This document shows positions 17,585 to 26,276 of a stretch of DNA of 64,000 nucleotides, in pieces. The position numbers and the translations under genes were made by a program. Source of the stretch: JADKAV01 sp963704075. GTDB lineage: Bacteria; Actinomycetota; Actinomycetes; S36-B12; UBA10799. The notes beneath the pieces were generated by a model. The model was given only the letters and a program-made list of their open reading frames with translations. It was not told the origin of the DNA and searched no databases. Numbering within the stretch: the stretch's first letter is position 1; every line of letters starts with the position of its first letter. The stretch is from the NCBI GenBank assembly GCA_963704075.1, contig CAVPGV010000006.1, positions 1 to 64,000 of the forward strand, read 5' to 3'.

Positions 17585-19215
17585 TGCTTGATCTCCTCCA
17601 GACGCTTGGTCAATCGGAAGCTGTAGGCCGAGACCCCAGCCACGATGATGAAGATGATCATGGAGATCGCCGACGCGAAGCCGAGCAGCTGTTCGTTGGT
17701 TCCGAACGCCAAGCGATACGTATACGTGATCAGCAGGTCGGTCTGTCCGCCTTGTATCGGAGAGCCGGCGAACGGCCCACCGTTGGTCAGCAACTGGATC
17801 AGCGTGAAGTTGTTGAAGTTGAACGAGAACGACGCGATGAGCAAGGGTGAGACGCTGACCATCAGCAACGGCAATACGATCGTGCGGAACGCCCGGAACG
17901 CGCTGGCCCCGTCGACGAACGCCGCCTCCTTGAGATCCTGCGGGATCGCTGTCAGGGCGCCGGTGACCACCAGCAGCATGTACGCGTATCCGATCCACAG
18001 ATTGACCAGTAGCACCGAGAACTTCGCCAGTGTCCCGTCACCCAGCCAGTCGATGTTCGCGCCCAGGATCTGGTTGATGATCCCGAAGTCCCGGTTGAGC
18101 ATGCCTTTCCAGACCAGTGCGGTCATGAAGATCGGCAGAGCGTAGGGCAGCACCAACGCAAGGCGGTAGAAGCGCTGGCCCCTCATCCGCTTGTCCTGCA
18201 TCACCAGGGCGAGCAGCAGCCCGAAACCGAACTGCATCAGCACCGTGCCGATCGCGAACACGAACGACCAGATCAGGATAGGCATGAAGTTCGACCGCAC
18301 GCCCGGGTCGGTGAGAACCGTCGTGTAGTTGTCCAACCCCACCCCGACCGGCCAACCCGGGGTCAGGAACTGCCCCTCGTTCTGCCGGTTGGTGCCGTCA
18401 GGGTCGAAGGCTTCGGTGGTGTACAGCCCCACGCTCTCGTTGGCGTAGAAGACCGCCCCCGTGGCGGTGTCGCGGAATGTGTCCGTCTCAGGGTCGTAGG
18501 CGAAGTCGGACTGCCGCAACTCACCGCGGGTGGGACTGGACTGCCGCAGGTTGTATCCCTGTTCGACGTCCCACGGCACGGCCAGGTCGCGCCACTGCGC
18601 GTCCAGTTGGGGGTCACTGGTCAGCTGACCCAGGTTGAGGGTGTCGTAACCCGGCACGGCTGTCGCGGTCTCGCCGGTGAATTCCGCGTCCGGGGCGGGG
18701 GTCGCGCCCTCTGACGTGCCGATCAGCGCGGCGCCGGTCTCCGGATCCGTGATCAGCATGGAGACCTCACCGCCCTTGACGATCGGGCGCACATCGAAAC
18801 TCGGGGCATCCGCGACCGGCTTCTCGTTCTGCACCAGGATCGAGGCCCGTGCCTCCTCCTGCGAGATCAGGTGTCCGGTGCCGAGGTTCGTGAAGGAGGC
18901 GTAGAACGTGTAGCCGGCCGGGTACAACTGGAAGGCAACGAGGAACACGAGCCCGGGCAGCATGTACTTCAGCGGCAGCCCGCCCTTGCGGAAGTAGGTG
19001 ATGTTCGCGATGACCAGCACGATGGTCAGGAAGCCCACCGCGAGCCACCAACTGGCGCCGTAGGCCTTCAGGACCGCCCAGAGGCCCAGGACGTCGATGA
19101 TTCCCAGGAGGACGAGTTTGCCGATCCAGGCGTTGATGCTGCCGCTCGGCATGCGCCCCAGAGGGGACTTCCCCGTCGACTGCTCTCCCACGTCTGGCGG
19201 ATTCGTAGTAGACAC
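17581..19215 (-). CDS. malF: Maltodextrin ABC transporter permease MalF
   Basis: A 544-residue permease. It starts with about 40 soluble residues, then three closely spaced N-terminal membrane helices, a large extracytoplasmic loop of about 190 residues (equivalent to the MalF P2 domain), and five further helices. The EAA loop EAAFVDGASAFRAFRTIVLP is near the C-terminus. The long loop and length fit MalF rather than shorter sugar permeases. It is the first gene of the leftward malFG pair. Confidence 0.94.
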   Translation of the reverse strand: MSTTNPPDVGEQSTGKSPLGRMPSGSINAWIGKLVLLGIIDVLGLWAVLKAYGASWWLAVGFLTIVLVIANITYFRKGGLPLKYMLPGLVFLVAFQLYPAGYTFYASFTNLGTGHLISQEEARASILVQNEKPVADAPSFDVRPIVKGGEVSMLITDPETGAALIGTSEGATPAPDAEFTGETATAVPGYDTLNLGQLTSDPQLDAQWRDLAVPWDVEQGYNLRQSSPTRGELRQSDFAYDPETDTFRDTATGAVFYANESVGLYTTEAFDPDGTNRQNEGQFLTPGWPVGVGLDNYTTVLTDPGVRSNFMPILIWSFVFAIGTVLMQFGFGLLLALVMQDKRMRGQRFYRLALVLPYALPIFMTALVWKGMLNRDFGIINQILGANIDWLGDGTLAKFSVLLVNLWIGYAYMLLVVTGALTAIPQDLKEAAFVDGASAFRAFRTIVLPLLMVSVSPLLIASFSFNFNNFTLIQLLTNGGPFAGSPIQGGQTDLLITYTYRLAFGTNEQLLGFASAISMIIFIIVAGVSAYSFRLTKRLEEIKQ

Positions 19216-19668
19216 AGCCCCTTCCTACCAATAACGGGGGTGATTTCGTCGGCCGAACGCTCGCCTTTCGTTCAAGTGGCCTTCGGTTTCAGGGAGGGAG
19301 TGGCAGTGGGTCCAAGATGCCTCGGCTTTCTTCGGGCAGGACGCGGGTTCGGTAAGTGCGCCCAGACGTGGAATCCGAAGCTGACGCGTGTCGCGGGCGC
19401 GAAGCTGGCTGATCAGCACGCGGACTGCCAGAGGTCAATGCTGTCCGCGTAGAGTCCGGCGAACCCGAATCCTGCGTTGGTGGGCGTTCGTGCAGATTGT
19501 TGCTGCTCGTCGCGCGACCAACGCCAACGAACTGCACGAACGCCAACCAACGGGCCGTACACGCCCATGTCGGCGCTCGCAGGAGTGGTGAAAGCGGGGT
19601 GGCACTGCGCTCCCCAGAACTGGTGCATAACGCTGTAGCCCGCTACCCCTTGGAATCCGAGGAAGTAA
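19216..19668. other. 453-bp gap upstream of malF
   Basis: No convincing gene is seen on either strand. It must hold the malFG promoter near 19216-19330, though I cannot pick -35/-10 boxes with confidence. Its middle holds the inverted repeat described at 19483-19544. The last 100 bp precede the 3' end of the PucR-type gene. Confidence 0.6.
19483..19544. repeat. Intergenic inverted repeat
   Basis: A perfect 13-bp core (19483-19495 with 19532-19544) with imperfect extension on both sides and a 36-nt centre. It lies in the non-coding gap between malF and the PucR-type gene. It is one of several unrelated or loosely related long intergenic hairpins in this window. Confidence 0.6.
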
Positions 19669-20820
19669 TCACGTGGCCGGTGGCAGACCGAGCACCAGCT
19701 GCAGAGCCAAGCGTTCATGCGGATCCTGCAATGCGTCCCCGAAGAGTTCTCGCAAGCGCTGGTGCCGGTAGGAGACCGTCTGAGGATGTACATGGAGGTA
19801 CTCCGCGATCCGGTGCCGGTCGCCCTGGAAGGCGAGCCAGGCAGACAGAGTCTGCTCCAGCGCCTCCCGCTTGGCCGGCTTCAGGTCGGCCAAGGGCGCG
19901 GTCACCCGAGATGCGAGTTCTGCCAGCAACTCGGAGTCGGCCGCCGCGACCAGCTCCGCCAAGTGATCCGCTGCGGCCACCACCCGGGTGTCCGGCACCC
20001 GGCCCTGGGCGACCAAGCGCTGCACCCGTCGGGCATGTGCAAGGGAGGTGGGCGCCTCGGCCGGCGGCCGAACCGTTCCCACGAACACCTGCGAGCCCTC
20101 CCAGGCCCGTTCCAGGGCCTGCCGGCGGCCCGGACCGGACGGGTCGGGCAGGATCGCCAGGGCTTCCTGACCCTCCACCAACGCCAGCACGTCGTGGGGG
20201 GCGGTGGGTTCACGTCCGGACGCGATGGGGACCACGGCCACAGCCATCCGTTCGGGCAGCGTCCAGCCCGCAGCGTCGGCGGCCGCCTGCAGGCCGACCG
20301 GGTCGGTGAGAGCCTTGCCCTCGAGCAGCGCCTGTGCCAGGCGGGATCGCAACACGTCGCGCAGCCCGGCCTGTGACGCGTGTCCCTGCGCACTGGCCGC
20401 GGAGATCTCGTCGATGTAGACGAAGATGGCCTCGGCCAGGCTCACCAGTTCCGCGGTGTCGACCTTGCAGGCCACAGCCGTGGCGGACATGTTCTCCCAC
20501 GCGACCCGGGCACCGATCCGGTACGCCGACAGGACCGCCTCCAGGGTCCGGCCCTGCTTGCTCTCGAAGGTGCCGATGCGCCGGTAGAACCTCTGCGCCC
20601 GGGGGTCGAGGGCGGGGCTGTCGGTGCCGAACAGGTCGAGCAGGCGGGTCAGCGCGATCTCGGTCCCCTGGCGCACCACCGGGCCCATCTCGCTGTCGAG
20701 GGCTCCGGCGTAGGCGGGCACCCCGTCGGCGATGGCGGTCGCCGTCGCGGTGACCACGGCCGGCAGTGCGGGCCGCAGATCGGCGGCAAGTTCTTCGGTC
20801 AGGTGTCCCCAGGGCTGCAT
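19669..20820 (-). CDS. PucR/CdaR-type transcriptional regulator
   Basis: About 383 residues. The N-terminal 150 residues are helical, the centre is a GGDEF-like CdaR domain, and the C-terminal PucR helix-turn-helix is clear (RIAEYLHVHPQTVSYRHQRL, followed by RELFGDAL). Such proteins usually activate catabolic genes nearby. I favour ATG 20820; a TTG at 20838 would add six residues. A perfect inverted repeat at 20822-20838 touches the start codon, which suggests autoregulation. It is divergent from the HAD phosphatase and leaves the target genes uncertain; the mal genes upstream are possible but not a known pairing. Confidence 0.85.
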   Translation of the reverse strand: MQPWGHLTEELAADLRPALPAVVTATATAIADGVPAYAGALDSEMGPVVRQGTEIALTRLLDLFGTDSPALDPRAQRFYRRIGTFESKQGRTLEAVLSAYRIGARVAWENMSATAVACKVDTAELVSLAEAIFVYIDEISAASAQGHASQAGLRDVLRSRLAQALLEGKALTDPVGLQAAADAAGWTLPERMAVAVVPIASGREPTAPHDVLALVEGQEALAILPDPSGPGRRQALERAWEGSQVFVGTVRPPAEAPTSLAHARRVQRLVAQGRVPDTRVVAAADHLAELVAAADSELLAELASRVTAPLADLKPAKREALEQTLSAWLAFQGDRHRIAEYLHVHPQTVSYRHQRLRELFGDALQDPHERLALQLVLGLPPAT

Positions 20821-20821
20821 T

Positions 20822-20838
20822 TTGTCACTGTATGACAA
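20822..20838. promoter_or_regulatory. Perfect inverted repeat next to the PucR-type start codon
   Basis: TTGTCA and TGACAA form a perfect 6-bp repeat with a 5-bp spacer, immediately upstream of ATG 20820 and in the divergent gap to the HAD gene. The position fits an operator that blocks transcription or translation initiation of the regulator. Confidence 0.45.
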
Positions 20839-20904
20839 TCAATGCGTCTCAGGTATGGTTCTACGCCACTATTACCCGCCAGTGATTATGGGGACGATAG
20901 GAAC

Positions 20905-21690
20905 ATGAACACGACAGCCGCATTCTTCGACCTCGACGGGACCCTGATTCCGGGTTCGGCCAACATCCCTTTCGCCAAAGCCGCCTTCCGGCAGGGTTTC
21001 ATCAGCAAGACCGACCTGGCCAAAGACCTGCGCAACGGGTTGAGCTTCCTTCTCAAGGGTGCCACCGACGAGCGGTCAGCCCAGGTGCGTGACCGGATCC
21101 TGCGCGCCGTGCAGGGTCACCAGGCCTCGGATGTCGAGGCCCTCGGAGACCACTTCATCGACGACTTGGTGGCATCCATTCTGCCCGGGATGCGTGAGGT
21201 GCTCGACCAGCACGGCGGCGTCGATCGGATCGTCGTCTCCGCCTCCCCGACCGAAATCGTGTCGCGGCTGGCCCTGGCCGCCGGGCTTGAGGACGGGGTC
21301 GGGACGACAGCGGCACGCGACGACCAAGGCGTGTACACCGGCGACCTGGTGGGCCCGTTCTGCTACGCCGACGGCAAGGTCGAGGTGATGCGGGACTTGG
21401 CGCAGGAGCGCGGATACGACCTCGCCCAGTGTTTCGCCTACTCGGACTCGGCCAGCGACCTACCCATGCTGGAAGCGGTCGGTCACCCGGTCGCGGTCAA
21501 CCCCGAGCCGGAGCTGCGCGAGATCGCGGTGGAGCGCGGTTGGCCGATCGTGGAGACCTCTTCGGTGCCGCGGGTGAAGCTCACGTCGGTGCGCGGTGTG
21601 GTCCGGCTCGGCAGGAACCTGGTCGACGCCGCGGGCCGGCGGGTGCTGGCCTCGATCGCCCCGTCCTACGCCACCCCGGACGTTGTGTAG
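20905..21690 (+). CDS. HAD-superfamily IB phosphatase (SerB-like)
   Basis: A 261-residue hydrolase with HAD motif I FFDLDGTL (Asp9 and Asp11), motif II VVSASPTE, a motif III lysine in DGKVEVM, and motif IV AYSDSASDLPML. The order and the cap between motifs I and II fit the HAD-IB group, whose members include phosphoserine phosphatase and the actinobacterial SerB2-like or lysophospholipid-linked phosphatases. ATG 20905 follows GATAGGAAC. The substrate is not predictable. Confidence 0.9.
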   Translation: MNTTAAFFDLDGTLIPGSANIPFAKAAFRQGFISKTDLAKDLRNGLSFLLKGATDERSAQVRDRILRAVQGHQASDVEALGDHFIDDLVASILPGMREVLDQHGGVDRIVVSASPTEIVSRLALAAGLEDGVGTTAARDDQGVYTGDLVGPFCYADGKVEVMRDLAQERGYDLAQCFAYSDSASDLPMLEAVGHPVAVNPEPELREIAVERGWPIVETSSVPRVKLTSVRGVVRLGRNLVDAAGRRVLASIAPSYATPDVV

Positions 21691-21719
21691 CCGGGCCAAC
21701 AGAAAGGTATGGAACGAGC

Positions 21720-21917
21720 ATGACGAGGAAGAGGATGACCTGGCGCCGGCGCGACATCGTCTCATCGGTGCATCACGCCGGTTCACGACCGATTGCGTTG
21801 TGCCTCGGGCTGCCGTCCGGCACGGACCACGATGGGGCGGGGTGCTCGTGCTACCTGTCAGCAGAACACTCCGGACTGCACTACTGCGGACACCTGCACC
21901 ACGGGGGCTGGGCGTAG
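21720..21917 (+). CDS. Small Cys/His-rich hypothetical protein
   Basis: A 65-residue reading frame beginning 29 bp after the HAD gene. The N-terminus is basic (MTRKRMTWRRRD). The C-terminal third contains CSCYLS, HSGLHYCGHLHHGG: four Cys/His clusters that could bind a metal. AAAGG and GGAACGAG lie upstream but at poor spacing. It ends 5 bp before the converging lipoprotein gene. I recognise no family; it may be a real metal-binding miniprotein or a chance frame. Confidence 0.35.
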   Translation: MTRKRMTWRRRDIVSSVHHAGSRPIALCLGLPSGTDHDGAGCSCYLSAEHSGLHYCGHLHHGGWA

Positions 21918-21922
21918 GACGT

Positions 21923-23374
21923 CTACGCCGCCCCGGAGGTGTTGTAGTCCGGCAGTTTCGGCACATCGCGGGAGGCAGTCGGTAGCGAACCGTCGGCCAT
22001 GCGCTCCAGCAGGTTGGCGGTGACTGCGCGGCTGAAGTCCGCGGATTCTCCGGTGATCCCCTTCTTGGCGCTCGGCCCGTTGAGCGAACGCGTCCAGTTC
22101 ATGGTGCCGGTCGCGAAGACACTGGCGCCCGAACCGACGGAGTAGTAGCTCATCGTCGACCACGTCCCCTTTCCGCGGCAGGTCACCGGCGACAGTGTCG
22201 GGACCTCGATGTCCGACGGAGTCTGATGGCCCGGGTAGTAACGGTCGGACTCGATGCCGACCAGGCCGGGGTATTCAGCACCGGCGCGGGTGCGGATCCC
22301 GTCGAACAGGACGAAGTCCGGCTGCCGCACCACCATCGGACCCGCAACGGGGAACGCGTCGTAGAGCACCCCCACCACCGCCGACTCGGGCTTGCCGAGG
22401 TCGCGCCAGCGGATGTTCTTCGGCTGGATCGCCGCGTCTTTCGCGCAGTAGACCTCATCGCCTTCCAGACCCACCCGCCAGTAGCCGGCATTCGCACCCA
22501 GGAATGCGAGGTCCGATCCGGAGTCCCGGGCGTCGAGCAGGCCCTGCCGGTAGGACTGCGGCCAATACTCGTCGTGCCCGGTGGACACCACCCCTGCGGC
22601 ACCGTTGAGCAGGCCCGGATCGCGGGCGATATCTGCGTTGCTGAACCACACGTGGTCGATGCCGACCTCGTCGGCGAACCGGGCGACAGGAATGTCGAAG
22701 CCCATGGCGATCGGTGCGCCCCACAGGGCGTGGTCGTAGGGACGGTCGTAGGAGACCGCGTACGACCGGCCGCCGAAATCTCCCGCGGAGTTCTTGTAGA
22801 GGCTGGCGCCGCCCCAGATGTTGTAGGCCTGCCAGGTCATGCTGGCCGCGAGGATGGCCACTTTGCCCTGGGCGGAGGTCGGCCGGACCACGAACGGGAT
22901 GTTCGTTCCCCCGTCAGTGGTACGCACGACCACCGTGTACAGCCCCGAGGTCCAGCCGGTCGTGTCGACCTCGGCGACGACCGGCCAGCCGGCGGAGACG
23001 GCCCGGGTCGTCGGATCGACCTCCTTGCCGGTGAACAGGCGCTTGCCGCCCTCGGTCTCGGCCACTTTCGTGCCGCCCTTGCCGCCGAAGAAGCCGATCC
23101 GGTAGATGCTCGCCTTCCAGGGAGCGGCCGCGGACACGTGCAGTTGCAGCGGCTGACCGGCCTGCACGGAGTCGTTGGCGTACGCCGCGAGCAGGGCGGC
23201 CGGAGCGACCTTGCCCGCACGCCACCGGCTCGTGGGCGTCTGGGTCGGCGTGGGGGTGGGCGCGGGGCTGGTGACGTCCATCTCGGTGGCTGGTTCCGTG
23301 GTCGACTGCGCCGCGCAACTCGCCGTGACCAGACCCGCTGCGGCGAGCAGCATCTGCCGGCGACTCAACTCCAC
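21923..23374 (-). CDS. Exported protein with N,N-dimethylformamidase beta subunit-like domain
   Basis: A 483-residue protein. The N-terminus has SRRQMLLAAAG followed by a lipobox-like VTASC, so it is probably a Tat-exported lipoprotein; a Pro/Thr-rich linker (residues about 35-48) follows. The rest matches the large domain of N,N-dimethylformamidase beta subunit-like proteins, including STGHDEYWP, a conserved GHDEY motif, and WRVGLEGDEVY. The cytoplasmic amidase of that name is iron-dependent; whether this exported relative is an amidase is unknown. GTG 23374 is the start, with no strong ribosome site. It converges on the small ORF. Confidence 0.8.
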   Translation of the reverse strand: MELSRRQMLLAAAGLVTASCAAQSTTEPATEMDVTSPAPTPTPTQTPTSRWRAGKVAPAALLAAYANDSVQAGQPLQLHVSAAAPWKASIYRIGFFGGKGGTKVAETEGGKRLFTGKEVDPTTRAVSAGWPVVAEVDTTGWTSGLYTVVVRTTDGGTNIPFVVRPTSAQGKVAILAASMTWQAYNIWGGASLYKNSAGDFGGRSYAVSYDRPYDHALWGAPIAMGFDIPVARFADEVGIDHVWFSNADIARDPGLLNGAAGVVSTGHDEYWPQSYRQGLLDARDSGSDLAFLGANAGYWRVGLEGDEVYCAKDAAIQPKNIRWRDLGKPESAVVGVLYDAFPVAGPMVVRQPDFVLFDGIRTRAGAEYPGLVGIESDRYYPGHQTPSDIEVPTLSPVTCRGKGTWSTMSYYSVGSGASVFATGTMNWTRSLNGPSAKKGITGESADFSRAVTANLLERMADGSLPTASRDVPKLPDYNTSGAA

Positions 23375-23460
23375 TGTGCAATGGTCGCATGCAGCACCGC
23401 GCGGACCGGGCGGCCCGCCGACGGGCGGCGATCGACGCCGCGAACGGGCACAATCGATCC

Positions 23461-23949
23461 ATGGAACATCGCGCAGTCATCGAGTCCACGACGGTGGAGG
23501 CCGTCCAGCAGCTCCTGAGCGAGCACGCCTTCCTACAGGCTTTCGCCACGGAGGTGGGCGTCGACACCGGGCAGATCGAGATCTCCGACGACGCGGAGGC
23601 GGTTCAAGCGAGCATGCCGTGGGCATTCCGCACCGACCGCGCGGGCATCCCGTCACTGGCCCAGAAGTTCCTGCCCCAGGAGGTGCAGTTGGACTGGTGG
23701 CAGCAGTGGAAGCACTCCGATCCCGACGGGGACATCCGGGTCGAGTTGCACGGCCGGCCCGCGGCCACGTGCACCGGGCGGGCGAGTCTGTCGCAGAAGG
23801 GTGACGACGTGGAGTACGTCGTGGTCACCGAGACCAAGACCTCGGGGGTGCCATGGCCGCTCGGCGGCAAAGTCGAGTCGATGATCAACAAAGACCTGGT
23901 CGGCTGGATCCTGTCGGTACAGGCCCGGGTGGCCAACCGCGAGGGGTGA
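23461..23949 (+). CDS. DUF2505 family protein
   Basis: A 162-residue soluble protein of the actinobacterial DUF2505 group, a START/SRPBCC-like fold of unknown role. The N-terminal EHRAVIESTTVEAVQQLLSE and the C-terminal SMINKDLVGWILSVQ segments match the family pattern of an initial beta strand and a long last helix. ATG 23461 is 86 bp from the divergent lipoprotein gene. No function can be given. Confidence 0.8.
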   Translation: MEHRAVIESTTVEAVQQLLSEHAFLQAFATEVGVDTGQIEISDDAEAVQASMPWAFRTDRAGIPSLAQKFLPQEVQLDWWQQWKHSDPDGDIRVELHGRPAATCTGRASLSQKGDDVEYVVVTETKTSGVPWPLGGKVESMINKDLVGWILSVQARVANREG

Positions 23950-24060
23950 GTGGCTGTTGCTCCTACTGCCCGATGGAATGGCGCACCTTCGTGACAACGC
24001 AGGTACAGCGAAGAGAGACCATGATCAGCGCTGCTGTGTCCTGCCCACCACAATGGGACC

Positions 24061-25044
24061 GTGAGCGAAGACCACTACCTCGACATCGAAGCGGTGATGG
24101 ATCTCCAGGAGATCATCGCCAGTCTGCAGGATCTCGAAGACGACACGTTCGAGCGCCACGGCCTGACAGCGACGGGCACGTGGGACGAGGTCGACGACCC
24201 CGTGCTGATCGGACCCGAGGGGATGCCGGTCGAGACCTGGCGCGAGGGTTACCCCTACACCGACCGGATGACCCGCCACAACTACGAGTTCACCAAGCGG
24301 CTGCTGCAGATCGAACTACTCAAGATGCAGGGCTGGGTCAAGGAGACCGGACAGCGCATCGTCATGGTCTTCGAGGGCCGCGACGCCGCCGGCAAGGGGG
24401 GCACGATCAAGCGCTTCATGGAGCACATGAATCCGCGCGGTGCGCGCGTGATCGCCCTGGAGAAGCCCTCGGAACGGGAGGCCGGTCAGTGGTACTTCCA
24501 GCGCTACATCCGGCACCTGCCGACCAAGGGCGAGATCGTGATGTTCGACCGGTCCTGGTACAACCGCGCCGGCGTCGAGCGGGTGATGGGTTTCTGCAGC
24601 GACGAGGACTACGCCCAGTTCATGAGGCAGGCCCCGGAGTTCGAGAAGATGCTGGTCCGCGATGACATCATCCTGATCAAGTTCTGGTTCTCGGTGTCCC
24701 GCAAGGAGCAGATCACCCGGTTCACCATCCGGCGCATCGACCCGGTCCGGCAGTGGAAACTCAGCCCGATGGACCTCGCGAGCCTCGACCGCTGGCACAA
24801 GTACACCGCCGCCAAGGAGGCGATGTTCTGGTACACCGACACCGATTTCGCGCCCTGGACCGTGGTGCGCAGCAACGACAAGAAGCGAGGTCGGCTGGAA
24901 GCGATGCGGTGGGTGCTCAATCGCGTCGACTACCCCGACAAGAATCTCGACGTCGTCGGCCCCCCGGACCCGCTGATCGTCGGTCCGCCGGCGGAAATCT
25001 ACGAGTCCGAGGAGAACACGGGCACGGTCTTCCCGCCGCTGTGA
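24061..25044 (+). CDS. ppk2: Polyphosphate kinase 2 (PPK2)
   Basis: A 327-residue P-loop kinase. Walker A is GRDAAGKGG (106-114), Walker B begins MFDRSWYNRAGVERVMGF (161-178), and the lid segment SRKEQITRF follows. A single PPK2 domain without fusion, of class I size, usually transfers phosphate between polyphosphate and GDP or ADP. GTG 24061 starts the conserved N-terminus. It is monocistronic here. It belongs with the PPi-type phosphofructokinase at 27648 and polyphosphate glucokinase at 34897 as polyphosphate/pyrophosphate enzymes in this window. Confidence 0.95.
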   Translation: MSEDHYLDIEAVMDLQEIIASLQDLEDDTFERHGLTATGTWDEVDDPVLIGPEGMPVETWREGYPYTDRMTRHNYEFTKRLLQIELLKMQGWVKETGQRIVMVFEGRDAAGKGGTIKRFMEHMNPRGARVIALEKPSEREAGQWYFQRYIRHLPTKGEIVMFDRSWYNRAGVERVMGFCSDEDYAQFMRQAPEFEKMLVRDDIILIKFWFSVSRKEQITRFTIRRIDPVRQWKLSPMDLASLDRWHKYTAAKEAMFWYTDTDFAPWTVVRSNDKKRGRLEAMRWVLNRVDYPDKNLDVVGPPDPLIVGPPAEIYESEENTGTVFPPL

Positions 25045-25110
25045 GTTGGGATGACGCCGCGAGCGTCTGCGTCAGAAGTAGTTCGCGCCCGCACATGACA
25101 CACTCGCGGC

Positions 25111-25548
25111 GTGGGTTTCGACGCCGATGAGTTGAGGAGACTGGGCGGCGATCCGCCACCCCGGTCGCAGCCGGTCACCGCGACCTATCTCCTACGAGTG
25201 GGACTGGCGGCCGCGGTCGGCGCGGCACTGTGCAACGTTGTGGTCCTGATGGTCGCCAACAACCGGGCATGGTCGGTGGCGGTCGAGGGCCTCGAACCTG
25301 TCCGCGCCTTGAGTGTCGTACTCGTGTGCTCGTTGGTCGGTCTGTTGGCCGCCCTCGCTACATATGTCGCCGCCAGGGTGACCAAACGCCCCGCAGTGTG
25401 GGTGGTGGTCGCGGGAGTGGGAATCCTGCTGGCCTCGGTCCAGGGCCTCCCTCCCACACTGCAGGTCATGCACGCGATCACGGGGGTGTGGGTGATCGCG
25501 TGGCTGGGCATGGCAGTGCGCGGCGGCACTCATCTACGCGACGACTGA
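25111..25548 (+). CDS. Small four-helix membrane protein (DUF6069-like)
   Basis: A 145-residue protein with four hydrophobic segments (about residues 26-50, 63-85, 93-112 and 117-136) and short polar ends, the size and layout of the DUF6069 family. GTG 25111 is the start. It follows ppk2 by 66 bp on the same strand and may be cotranscribed. Function unknown. Confidence 0.7.
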   Translation: MGFDADELRRLGGDPPPRSQPVTATYLLRVGLAAAVGAALCNVVVLMVANNRAWSVAVEGLEPVRALSVVLVCSLVGLLAALATYVAARVTKRPAVWVVVAGVGILLASVQGLPPTLQVMHAITGVWVIAWLGMAVRGGTHLRDD

Positions 25549-25646
25549 CCTCTGGAACTGGGCACTGCCCGATCGTTGATTCGTGAATCTGCCATCTTTT
25601 GGTGGTTCATCCGCCCGAAGTATCCCGATACGAGGCGTTTGCTCCA

Positions 25647-25686
25647 CCGAAAGTGGGCATTGAGGGTGGCGCGGTGCCCACTTCGG
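25647..25686 (+). terminator. Hairpin after the DUF6069-like gene
   Basis: Arms 25647-25659 and 25675-25686 pair over 12 bp with one bulged A and a 15-nt loop, about 100 bp after the stop codon. No T-run follows, so this is a possible rather than certain terminator. Confidence 0.45.
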
Positions 25687-25790
25687 GAGGTCAGGTGTCG
25701 GATGAGCCTCCCGGCTTCCCCCGCTTCGGGTGATCCCGACCGGGGCCTCGCGACGAATACTGCAAAGGACCACGAGAAGAAGGAGCAACC

Positions 25791-26276
25791 ATGGCTGAGC
25801 TGCTGGTCATCGGATACGACAACGAGACAACAGGCAGGCAGGCGTACGACACCGTCATCGGCCTGCAACAGGACATGATCGTGGAACTCGAGGGGCTCGC
25901 GCTCGTCACGCAGGACGAGAGCGGCAAGAACCACGTCGAGACGCCGGCGAAGCTGGTCTCGTCGGGAGCCGCCTTCGGCGCTCTGTGGGGCATGTTGATC
26001 GGACTGCTGTTCTTCGTGCCGTTCTTCGGCCTCGCCTTCGGCGGCGCGATGGGCGCGTTGATGGGCAAGATGGGCAAGTCGGGGGTCAATGACGAGTTCC
26101 GCAAGCAGGTCAGCGACATGATGAAGCCCGGCACCTCTGCGGTCGTCATCATGGCCTCGAAGATCACTGAGGACAAGTTCGCCGAGGCCATGAAGTCGTA
26201 CGGCGGCACGCTGCTGAAGACCTCACTGACCACCGAGGACGAGAAGGAACTCGCTCACGAGCTCTCGGGGGAGTAG
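25791..26276 (+). CDS. DUF1269 family membrane protein
   Basis: A 161-residue protein. An N-terminal ferredoxin-like half (ELLVIGYDNETTGRQAYDTV) is followed by a glycine-rich hydrophobic hairpin (LWGMLIGLLFFVPFFGLAFG) and a C-terminal helix pair; this is DUF1269. Members are often stress-induced and unassigned. ATG 25791 follows AAGGAGCAACC. The DUF6325 protein at 60848 has a related overall layout. It converges on the DUF1707 gene with no gap. Confidence 0.88.
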   Translation: MAELLVIGYDNETTGRQAYDTVIGLQQDMIVELEGLALVTQDESGKNHVETPAKLVSSGAAFGALWGMLIGLLFFVPFFGLAFGGAMGALMGKMGKSGVNDEFRKQVSDMMKPGTSAVVIMASKITEDKFAEAMKSYGGTLLKTSLTTEDEKELAHELSGE

